From JASFQI01 sp050115555 (lineage in GTDB: Bacteria; Desulfobacterota; DSM-4660; Desulfatiglandales; HGW-15), in NCBI GenBank assembly GCA_050115555.1, contig JASFQI010000245.1, forward strand, positions 1 to 7,410: a stretch of DNA of 7,410 bases. Direction: 5' to 3'. Under the pieces are notes generated by a model. The model searched no databases, was not told where the DNA came from, and was given only the letters and a program-made list of their open reading frames with translations. A program made the position numbers and the translations under genes. This document shows positions 1 to 6,003 of this stretch, in pieces. Each line of letters begins with the position of its first letter. The stretch's first letter is position 1.

Positions 1-908
1 ACGAAGCGCTGATCCAATCGCCGAATCTGGTGATGATCCAGTGCGTGGGCTGCAGAAACGAGGAGAGAAACTACTGCAGCCGGGTGTGCTGCAGCCATTC
101 CGTGAAGAACGCCCTGGAGCTCAAAGAGCTGAACCCTGAGATGAACATCACCATTATCTTCCGGGACATGAGGACCTATGGCTTCAAGGAAGACTATTAC
201 CGGGAGGCGGCGGACAAGGGAATCCGGTTCATCCGGTACGAGCCGGACGACAAGCCCCAGGTGGAAGCGGTGGAAGAAGGCGGGCAGCCCGTCCTGAGGG
301 TCACGGTGCCCGATCCGGTCCTGGGGCAGCGCCTCGAGCTGGACACCCAATGGCTGGCCCTGGCCGCTGCTGTCGTTCCTTCGGCCACGAGCCACGAGGT
401 ATCCAAGCTCTTCAAGATGTCGCTCAATACGGATGGTTTCTTTCAGGAGGCCCATGTCAAGCTGAGGCCCGTGGACACCGCATCCGACGGCGTGTTCCTG
501 TGCGGGACCGCACACTATCCCAAGCACATTACGGAAACCATCAGCCAGGCCTATGGAGCCGCGGGCCGGGCCGCCACCATCCTGACAAAGGACTCGGTCA
601 TCGCCTCAGGCGCGGTTTGCGAGGTCCGGGAGGAGGACTGCGTCTCGTGCGGTGCCTGTATCTCTGTCTGCACCTATGGCGCCATCGAGTTCGTGGATAC
701 GCCCAAAGGCAGAAAGGCCAGGGTGAATCCCGTCCTGTGCAAGGGAGACGGCCTGTGCAACTCGAGGTGTCCGACCGGCGCGATCTACCTGAAGCACTTC
801 ACCGATGATGAGGTCTTTTGCCAGATCGACGCGGCGTTTCCGAAAGCCGATGAAGAAGCGGGCCTTGAGGAATTTCCACAAACCAGAGAAGCAATGCATG
901 CAAGCTGA
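1..908 (+). CDS. hdrA: HdrA-like FAD/iron-sulfur oxidoreductase, C-terminal part (BamE-like), 5' end outside window
   Basis: The reading frame (codons from base 3) is open to the left edge, so about 301 C-terminal residues are seen and the N-terminal FAD/NAD-binding region is missing. The visible part starts with the HdrA cysteine signature (QCVGC at 39-53, then YCSRVCC at 72-92) that binds a [4Fe-4S] cluster. The C-terminal flavin-fold motif GVFLCGTAH follows at 489-515. Two ferredoxin-type sites end the protein: CVSCGACISVC (639-671) and CKGDGLCNSRCP (738-773), where the second ligand position is Asp instead of Cys. HdrA proteins are cytoplasmic electron-bifurcating flavoproteins that pass electrons between NAD(P)H, ferredoxin and other carriers. 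The next gene begins 14 bases downstream and encodes the usual HdrA partner MvhD. With the following nuoE/F/G-like genes, the order matches bamE-bamI, so BamE is the likeliest specific identity. The family call is firm; the Bam role is inferred from context. Confidence 0.93.
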   Translation, partial: EALIQSPNLVMIQCVGCRNEERNYCSRVCCSHSVKNALELKELNPEMNITIIFRDMRTYGFKEDYYREAADKGIRFIRYEPDDKPQVEAVEEGGQPVLRVTVPDPVLGQRLELDTQWLALAAAVVPSATSHEVSKLFKMSLNTDGFFQEAHVKLRPVDTASDGVFLCGTAHYPKHITETISQAYGAAGRAATILTKDSVIASGAVCEVREEDCVSCGACISVCTYGAIEFVDTPKGRKARVNPVLCKGDGLCNSRCPTGAIYLKHFTDDEVFCQIDAAFPKADEEAGLEEFPQTREAMHAS

Positions 909-922
909 GGAGTGTGACGAGG

Positions 923-1690
923 ATGGCTGTGAGACCAATGATTAAACCGAAGATCCTGGGCTTTCTGTGCAATTGGTGAGGATACTCGGCCGCTGACCTG
1001 GCTGGAGTTTCCAGACAACAATATGCAACGGATATCAAGCTCGTCCGCCTCATGTGCACGGGCAGAATCGACCTGGATTTCATCCTCCGGGCGTTCTCAC
1101 ACGGAGCGGACGGAGTGTTCATCGGCGGCTGCTGGCCCGGTGAGTGCCATTACATCACAGAAGGCAATTACATCGCGTTGAGTACGATGTACATCGCCAG
1201 AAGACTGCTCAAACAGATGGGAATCGCCCCGGAACGGGTCCGGCTCGAATATATTGCCGCCTCCGAGGGCAACCGTTTCGCGGAAGTCGTGAACGATTTT
1301 TCCGCCGAGGTGAGGAAACTGGGACCCCTTGGCAAGGCCGAGGGAATCCAGGGAAATGGATGGCGGTCCAAGCTGGATGCGGCAAGGGGTCTGGTCCCCT
1401 ATGTCAAGCTCGTGGAAAGGGAAAAGCTGAGGATCCCTGTTCGATCGGAAAAGGCGTACAACGATTTTTATCAAAGCGAAGAGTTTGAAAGGCTGTATCA
1501 GGAATTTATAGGGGACAAATTGGAGATCAGCCAGATGATGGCGATCTTGAGGAAAAAGGCCTCTTCACCCGAGGAACTCTCCGAGCTGTGCGGCATCCAA
1601 CCCACGGATATGGCCAGGCACCTGCACCAATCCGCCATGCATGGATGGATCGCATTCGACGAAAGCCGGAACCTCGTGACCGTGGTTTAG
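923..1690 (+). CDS. mvhD: MvhD-like [2Fe-2S] protein with selenocysteine (BamF-like), read through an in-frame TGA
   Basis: This 255-residue protein is made if TGA 977-979 is read as selenocysteine (U19). The N-terminus then carries FLCNWUGYSAADLAG, the family motif usually written CNWC, followed by LMCTGRID and GCWPGECHY. This gives the full MvhD ligand set C16, U19, C45, C70 and C75. Without read-through, the motif and the first 43 residues would be lost and translation would have to start at ATG 1052. MvhD transfers electrons between HdrA and a partner oxidoreductase. Its homologue BamF in class II benzoyl-CoA reductase is known as a selenoprotein. The ATG at 923 is preceded by GAGGAG (907-912), and conserved residues begin shortly after it. 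GTG 914 and ATG 938 are possible alternative starts in the same frame. Residues from about 80 onward extend well beyond a classical MvhD of about 140 residues, and the last 55 resemble a winged helix. The gene lies between the hdrA-like and nuoE-like genes. Confidence 0.92.
977..979 (+). other. UGA selenocysteine codon (Sec19 of the MvhD-like protein)
   Basis: This TGA is in frame with ATG 923 and with the 237 sense codons after it. Protein similarity to MvhD continues without a break on both sides. It occupies the second cysteine position of the CxxC motif (C-N-W-U), the classic place for a Cys/Sec exchange. A hairpin with the bacterial SECIS layout follows. A sequencing error or a pseudogene would not be expected to give this exact combination. 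Confidence 0.9.
999..1017 (+). promoter_or_regulatory. bacterial SECIS-like hairpin for selenocysteine insertion
   Basis: Inside the coding sequence, CTGGA (1002-1006) pairs with TCCAG (1010-1014) around the three-base loop GTT (1007-1009). Two more pairs (999-1000 with 1016-1017) lie below a G/A mismatch. The loop begins with GU, and 27 bases separate it from the UGA. Both features agree with what is known of SelB-binding bacterial SECIS elements, which have a G in the first loop bases and an apical loop some 16-37 bases after the UGA. The pairing was found by eye; no folding energy was calculated. Confidence 0.75.
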
Positions 1691-1715
1691 ATAAAAGAAT
1701 ACCGGGACGGAAGCT

Positions 1716-2168
1716 ATGGACAATGAAAAAGTGGATCACATTCTAGAAAAATACCAGGGAAAGGCCGGTTCGCTCATCCGCGTGTTGATGGAAATACAAC
1801 ACGAAATGCAATGGCTTTCCAGGGAGGTCCTGGTGAAGGTCAGCGAGAGGCTGGAAGTCCCCTTCAGCCAGGTGCTTCAGGTCGCCACCTTTTACAAGAC
1901 GTTCCGTTTGGAGCCCCCGGGACGGCACGAAGTCCACGTGTGCATGGGCACGTCCTGTCATGTCCGTGGCTCGCAACGGATCCTGGACAAGGTCAGCGAC
2001 GTGCTCGGGATCAAGCCCGGCGAAACAGACTCCCAATCAAGATTCACCCTTGTGGAAGGCAACTGCCTCGGAGCCTGCACCCTGGGGCCCGAGATGATTA
2101 TCGACGGGGACCACCACTCCAGGGTCACCCCGGATCATGTGGAAGAGATCCTGAAAAAGTACGACTAA
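1716..2168 (+). CDS. nuoE: NuoE-like [2Fe-2S] subunit (24 kDa type; BamG-like)
   Basis: This 150-residue protein has the thioredoxin-fold [2Fe-2S] domain of NuoE/HndA proteins. An N-terminal helical part (LIRVLMEIQHEMQWLSREVL, then VATFYKTF at about residues 56-63) is followed by ligands C76 and C81 in HVCMGTSC and C117 and C121 in NCLGACTLGP. The length is typical of stand-alone NuoE-like subunits. It relays electrons to or from the flavin of the neighbouring NuoF-like protein in the cytoplasm. It starts 25 bases after the mvhD-like gene and ends 9 bases before the nuoF-like gene, so translational coupling in one operon is likely. The ribosome binding site is weak (a GGAAG-like stretch just before ATG 1716). 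By position it corresponds to bamG; a NADH-linked hydrogenase or formate dehydrogenase module is the alternative, but no such catalytic gene is in the window. Confidence 0.93.
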   Translation: MDNEKVDHILEKYQGKAGSLIRVLMEIQHEMQWLSREVLVKVSERLEVPFSQVLQVATFYKTFRLEPPGRHEVHVCMGTSCHVRGSQRILDKVSDVLGIKPGETDSQSRFTLVEGNCLGACTLGPEMIIDGDHHSRVTPDHVEEILKKYD

Positions 2169-2177
2169 GGAAAGACG

Positions 2178-3824
2178 ATGCCAAAGATAACTTCAGCTGC
2201 TGAACTCGAAACACTCAGAAAAGAGATCGCATCCGAACGGGATCCTGATACCCCTTCTATTGCCGTATGCGCGGGCGCGGGCTGCCTCGGCCAGGGCAAT
2301 GACAGGGTGATTCGGGCGTTTGAGGAAGAAATCAAGAAGCAGGCCCTCGCGGAAAAGGTGGGGCTTCGGGCGACCGGTTGCCACGGCTTCTGTGACAGAG
2401 GGCCCAATGTAGTGATCTATCCCGACGAGATCTGCTACATGGAGGTCTCTCCGGAGGATGTCCCGGAGATTGTTACGGAGACCGTACTCGGAAAGAAGGT
2501 CGTGGATCGTTTGACGTACAGGGACTCGGGCACCGACGAGAAGGCGGCCCATCTCTCCGAAGTCCCCTTTTACAAGAAACAGGTGCGGAATCTGATCGGC
2601 GCCAACACGCGGATCGATCCCCGGAGCCTTGATGACTACCTCTCCATCGGCGGTTACGCGGCCCTCTCCAAGGCCCTTTTTGAAATGGGGCCCGAGGCGG
2701 TCCTTGAAGAAATCAAGAAGGCCAACCTGCGGGGACGCGGCGGCGGCGGGTTTCCTGCCGGTCTGAAGTGGGAGACGGCCCGTAATGCGCCAGGGGAAGA
2801 AAAGTATGTGATCGTTAACGGTCACGAAGGAGAGCCTGGCGCCTTTATGGACCGGGCCCTGTTTACGGGCAACCCCCACTGCGTGCTGGAGGGCCTGATC
2901 ATCGGCGCTTATGCCATCGGCTCGCACCAGGGATTCATTTACACCCGTCATGACAGCCCGCAGCTGATTCGGAACATTGAAACGGCCCTTGCCAAGGCCA
3001 GGGAATACGGCCTCCTGGGTGAAAACATCCTCGGGTCAGGGTTCGACTTTGACGTGGAGGTACACTTTGATGTGGGCATCTTCGTTTCCGGGGAGTCCAG
3101 CGCCCTGATGAGGTCCATCGAGGGAAAGAACCCCGAGCCGAGACCCAAATACATCCGTACGTCCGTGAGCGGGATCTGGAACAGACCGAGCAACCTGAAC
3201 AATGTGGAGACCTGGGCGAACGTCGCTCAGATCATCAACCGGGGCGCGGATTGGTATGCCGGCATCGGGACGGACAGGAGCAAGGGAACCAAGCTCCTCT
3301 CTTTGTCCGGCGCGATTCGCAATACAGGGGTGGTGGAGGTCCCTTTCGGGACCACGCTCAGGGAGATTGTCTACGATATCGGCGGCGGGATTCGAGACGG
3401 CAAGAAACTCAAGGCGATCCACTTTGGAGGCCCCATGGGAGGCTCCGTTCCGGAGCGTTTCCTGGACACCCCGTTGGATTTCGATGAGATGTCGAAAATC
3501 GGCGCTCCCATCGGTGCCGGAGGCATGCTGGTGTTGGATGAGGACACCAATATGGTCGAGCTGACCCGGTTTTACCTCAACTTCCTCACCAACGAGTCCT
3601 GTGGAAAATGCGTCCCGTGCCGGGAAGGTATCCGGCAGATGCTCAAGATCGTGACCCACATCAGTCAAGGAGAGGGGAGACCGGGCGACATCGAGCTCCT
3701 GGAGGAGATCGCCGAGGTCATGGGGGCCGCTTCCCTGTGCTCCCTGGGAAAAACGGCGGCCGATCCGCTCAAGGGCACCCTGCGGTATTTCAGAGATGAA
3801 TACGAAGCAAACATTGCAGAATGA
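2178..3824 (+). CDS. nuoF: NuoF-like flavin/iron-sulfur subunit with N-terminal thioredoxin-like [2Fe-2S] domain (BamH-like)
   Basis: This 548-residue protein has several parts. A thioredoxin-like [2Fe-2S] domain comes first (C31, C36, C68, C72). The NuoF core follows, with the glycine-rich nucleotide loop RGRGGGGFPAGLKW (residues 185-198), the flavin region VNGHEGEPGAFMDR (213-226) and NNVET (341-345). The NuoF N3-type [4Fe-4S] site is ESCGKCVPCREG (C475, C478, C481) plus C521. There is no extra ferredoxin tail. In canonical NuoF this subunit oxidises NADH with FMN. Here several site residues differ: H216 replaces the Asp of N(A/G)DE, GES replaces GEE at 305-307, and the PPFPA loop after K324 is YIRTS. 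Cofactor or nucleotide use may therefore differ. TAAGGAAAG (2166-2174) supplies the ribosome binding site, overlapping the stop of the gene before. Its position matches bamH; the family assignment is certain. Confidence 0.94.
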   Translation: MPKITSAAELETLRKEIASERDPDTPSIAVCAGAGCLGQGNDRVIRAFEEEIKKQALAEKVGLRATGCHGFCDRGPNVVIYPDEICYMEVSPEDVPEIVTETVLGKKVVDRLTYRDSGTDEKAAHLSEVPFYKKQVRNLIGANTRIDPRSLDDYLSIGGYAALSKALFEMGPEAVLEEIKKANLRGRGGGGFPAGLKWETARNAPGEEKYVIVNGHEGEPGAFMDRALFTGNPHCVLEGLIIGAYAIGSHQGFIYTRHDSPQLIRNIETALAKAREYGLLGENILGSGFDFDVEVHFDVGIFVSGESSALMRSIEGKNPEPRPKYIRTSVSGIWNRPSNLNNVETWANVAQIINRGADWYAGIGTDRSKGTKLLSLSGAIRNTGVVEVPFGTTLREIVYDIGGGIRDGKKLKAIHFGGPMGGSVPERFLDTPLDFDEMSKIGAPIGAGGMLVLDEDTNMVELTRFYLNFLTNESCGKCVPCREGIRQMLKIVTHISQGEGRPGDIELLEEIAEVMGAASLCSLGKTAADPLKGTLRYFRDEYEANIAE

Positions 3825-3834
3825 GAAGAATACG

Positions 3835-4449
3835 ATGAGCGAAATCCTGTTACAGATCGATGGAAAAGAAGTGAAGGCCACGGAAGGGATGACGGTCCTG
3901 GAGGCGGCCCAACAAGCGGGTATCGATATCCCGACACTCTGCCATCATGAGAAACTGGAGCCCTATGGAGGGTGCCGGATGTGCACGGTGGAGGTGGAAA
4001 CGCGGGGCAGGATGAAAACCGTTGCCGCCTGCCTTTACCCTGTGGAACCGGACCTGATCGTCAGAACACGCTCCGAGCTGGTGGACAAGATTCGAAAGAT
4101 GATCCTGGAGCTGTTGATGGCGCATGCCCCTGATTCCGAAAAGCTGCAGGAGCTCGCCCAGGAATATGGAGCGGACAGGAACCGTTTCGGCAAGGAATCG
4201 TCCTTCTGCATCCTGTGTGGCCTGTGCGTGAGGTACTGTGCGGAAGTCAAGAAGAAACATGCGATTGGATTCATCAACAGGGGAGGAAAACGGGAGATCG
4301 CTTTCATTCCGGAGATCGCCGCCAAGGAGTGCTGGAACTGCAAGGAGTGTTTTCCGCTCTGCCCCACCTCCTATCTGCAGGCAGCCTATGTGTTGACCGA
4401 AGCCCTCTCATTCCCTGCGGTTGCTTCCAAATCCCCGGCAGAAAAATAG
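3835..4449 (+). CDS. short NuoG-like iron-sulfur protein, one [2Fe-2S] and two [4Fe-4S] sites (BamI-like)
   Basis: This 204-residue protein consists only of the N-terminal iron-sulfur part of NuoG/HoxU-type subunits. A plant-type [2Fe-2S] domain has C36, C47, C50 and C66 (TLCHH, YGGCRMC, AACL). Two cubane motifs follow: CILCGLCVRYC (C125, C128, C131, C135) and CWNCKECFPLCP (C166, C169, C172, C176). The histidine-ligated cluster (HxxxCxxC...C) of full NuoG is absent, as in other short members. No molybdopterin-like domain follows. It probably forms the wire between the NuoE/F pair and HdrA or another partner. ATG 3835 is chosen because the conserved N-terminus (SEILLQIDGKEV) begins right there. 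ATG 3796 would overlap the nuoF-like gene by 29 bases and add 13 unconserved residues. The ribosome binding site is weak (GAGAAG, 3824-3829), which suggests coupling to the upstream gene, whose stop lies 10 bases before. Confidence 0.92.
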   Translation: MSEILLQIDGKEVKATEGMTVLEAAQQAGIDIPTLCHHEKLEPYGGCRMCTVEVETRGRMKTVAACLYPVEPDLIVRTRSELVDKIRKMILELLMAHAPDSEKLQELAQEYGADRNRFGKESSFCILCGLCVRYCAEVKKKHAIGFINRGGKREIAFIPEIAAKECWNCKECFPLCPTSYLQAAYVLTEALSFPAVASKSPAEK

Positions 4450-4532
4450 AAGGGAAAGGCGTTCCTTCAGGGATCACTTCCGGGCGGGGCGTATCTGTGA
4501 TATTTTAAGAATTGCGGCTTTTGCCGGCCATT

Positions 4533-4538
4533 GGAGGA
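4533..4538 (+). promoter_or_regulatory. ribosome binding site deciding the start of the diiron protein
   Basis: GGAGGA lies six bases before ATG 4545. It is inside the region that would be translated if the in-frame TTG at 4512 were used, so ATG 4545 is the better start. Confidence 0.8.
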
Positions 4539-4544
4539 TTTGTC

Positions 4545-5024
4545 ATGGCGGTTGTTTTTTCAGCGCGCGAGGTGATCGAGGCGGCGGTGGAGAAGGAAAA
4601 AAAGAGAAAACAATTCTATGCAAAGGTGAGTGAATTGAGCACGCAGCAGGATATGAAAGACCTGTTTCAATTCCTGATGGAGGAGGAAGGGAGGCACGTC
4701 GCAGCCTTTTCTCAAATTCTCGATCGCCTGCCCAAGGAAGACCGCCAGGTGGAGTATAACGAGGACATGGAAGCCTACATGGATTCCGTGATTGACGATC
4801 GTCTCTATTCCCGGATGGATTCGGAGGAATTCGTTCAAAAAGCCATTGAGGAAAAAGACGTCTTTCGCCTGGCCATCGGTTTCGAGAAAGATGCCATATT
4901 GTATTTCAGAGAATTTTTACCCTATCTAAGCGAGTCCGATGGTAAAATTGTCGAAGCATTGATTGAACAGGAAAAGGGCCATATCCGGAAGCTGGCGGCG
5001 GTCAGGGAGCGGATGGGCGGGTGA
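4545..5024 (+). CDS. rubrerythrin/ferritin-like diiron protein, no rubredoxin domain
   Basis: This 159-residue, all-helical, Glu/Lys-rich protein has no cysteine, hence no rubredoxin iron site. Four helices carry the spaced ligands of a ferritin-like diiron centre: E18 in the EKEKKRKQFY helix, E48/H51 (EGRH), E114 in GFEKDAILYF, and E143/H146 (EKGH). Such proteins reduce peroxide or O2 in anaerobes, or store iron, in the cytoplasm. Because the rubredoxin domain is missing, electrons must come from a separate donor. The gene lies 95 bases after the NuoG-like gene and 112 bases before the Mo-enzyme genes, between two oxygen-labile metalloenzyme modules, which suggests a protective role. Its AT content is slightly higher than that of its neighbours. 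The family is clear from the motifs; the true substrate is not. Confidence 0.88.
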   Translation: MAVVFSAREVIEAAVEKEKKRKQFYAKVSELSTQQDMKDLFQFLMEEEGRHVAAFSQILDRLPKEDRQVEYNEDMEAYMDSVIDDRLYSRMDSEEFVQKAIEEKDVFRLAIGFEKDAILYFREFLPYLSESDGKIVEALIEQEKGHIRKLAAVRERMGG

Positions 5025-5095
5025 CAGGGTCTTCCAAACGGAATGAAACACGGTCTCTTGCTCTATCGGGGATCGGCCAAGATATTCGACGGGAA

Positions 5096-5128
5096 TCCTT
5101 TTAGGCGGGTAACCGCAGAGGAAAAGGA
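5096..5128 (+). promoter_or_regulatory. hairpin that would cover the ribosome binding site of the Mo-enzyme FAD subunit
   Basis: TCCTTTT (5096-5102) is exactly complementary to AAAAGGA (5122-5128), which contains most of the Shine-Dalgarno sequence of the gene starting at 5137. Inside this stem sits a second small hairpin, GCGG-GTAA-CCGC (5105-5116), closed by a GNRA-type tetraloop. If it forms in the mRNA, it would mask the ribosome binding site. This was seen by eye, without a folding calculation. The anti-SD match could be chance, because purine-rich ribosome binding sites find pyrimidine complements easily. Confidence 0.4.
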
Positions 5129-5136
5129 GAGAGAAA

Positions 5137-6003
5137 ATGTTACTACCCCAATTTGAGTTTCATGAACCCCAAACCGTGGAGGAGGCCTGCCAGCTCTTGG
5201 GGGACATGGGCCCCAAGGCCCGGCCGCTGGCCGGCGGGACCGATCTGCTTGTCAACATGAAAAAGAAGCTGATCGCTCCCGAGAACCTGATCTCCCTGGA
5301 CCGAATCGATACCCTCAAAGGCATCAGCAGTCTTGACGACGGCCTGAGCATCGGCGCCTGCATGAAGGTTGCGGACGTGGCCGAGGCGACGGAAATCAAG
5401 GAGATGTTTCCCGCCTTGGCCGAGGGGGCCTCGAAACTGGGCTCTCCCTTGATTCGAAACCTCGCCACGGCCGCGGGCAATCTGGTATCTGCAAGACCCG
5501 CCGCCGACCTCCCTCCTTCCCTGATCGCCTATGGCGCGGACCTGATCGTTCGAAGCGCATCGGGGGAGAGGACCCTCCCCCTGGAAGGGCTTTTCACAGG
5601 CCCGGGCCTTACGGTCCTGGGTCCGGATGAGATGGTGGAGTCCATTCGGCTGAAAAGGCAACCGGATCAAACCGGCAGCGCCTACATCAAGCTCGGGGTT
5701 CGCGAGACCCTCGAGATATCCATCGTCAACGTGGCGGCGTGCCTGACTCTTGAGAACAATGAGATCAAAAGCGCGCGCATCGTGCTCGGTTCCGTGGCCC
5801 CAACCCCTGTCCGCGCGCCTTCGGCGGAAAAGGCCCTCGTGGGAGAGAAACCCTCTGACGCGCTCTTGGCCAAGGCAGGAGAAGCCGCTGCAGCGGATGC
5901 AAAGCCGATCGACGATTTCCGGGCTTCCGCCGCATATCGCCGGGACATGGTCTCGACCCTGACCCGCAGGGCGCTCGCTCTGGCCCTGGATCGCGCGGCC
6001 TAG
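5137..6003 (+). CDS. FAD-binding (medium) subunit of a xanthine oxidase-family molybdenum enzyme
   Basis: This 288-residue protein is a CoxM/XdhB/HcrB-type subunit. The FAD pyrophosphate motifs are RPLAGGTDLLVNMKKK (residues about 29-44) and TAAGNLVSARPAADLPPSLI (111-130). The C-terminal CO_deh_flav_C-like part follows (GSAYIKLGVRETLEISIVNV, then VLGSVAPTPVRA). The subunit passes electrons between the [2Fe-2S] subunit and an external carrier. The other two subunits follow at 6071 and 6641. 4-Hydroxybenzoyl-CoA reductase HcrB has an inserted loop with four cysteines for an extra [4Fe-4S] cluster. This protein has only three scattered cysteines and no such insertion, so it is closer to the general hydroxylase type. 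The ATG at 5137 has a good ribosome binding site (AAGGAGA, 5124-5130). Function in aromatic metabolism is inferred from neighbours. Confidence 0.92.
   Translation: MLLPQFEFHEPQTVEEACQLLGDMGPKARPLAGGTDLLVNMKKKLIAPENLISLDRIDTLKGISSLDDGLSIGACMKVADVAEATEIKEMFPALAEGASKLGSPLIRNLATAAGNLVSARPAADLPPSLIAYGADLIVRSASGERTLPLEGLFTGPGLTVLGPDEMVESIRLKRQPDQTGSAYIKLGVRETLEISIVNVAACLTLENNEIKSARIVLGSVAPTPVRAPSAEKALVGEKPSDALLAKAGEAAAADAKPIDDFRASAAYRRDMVSTLTRRALALALDRAA

Noticed and set aside
923..1051. Reading the mvhD-like gene as a pseudogene or as starting at ATG 1052
   Set aside because: Family motifs run through the TGA with no frame change, the TGA sits at a Cys/Sec position, and a SECIS-like hairpin follows.
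3796..3834. ATG 3796 as the start of the NuoG-like gene
   Set aside because: It overlaps the nuoF-like gene and adds a polar, unconserved leader; the conserved [2Fe-2S] domain begins at ATG 3835.
4449..4468. Hairpin GAAGG/CCTTC after the NuoG-like gene as a terminator
   Set aside because: Only five pairs with a ten-base loop and no T run behind it.
4478..4510. Promoter before the diiron-protein gene (TATTTT at 4501-4506)
   Set aside because: No acceptable -35 box at proper distance; the match is too weak to report.
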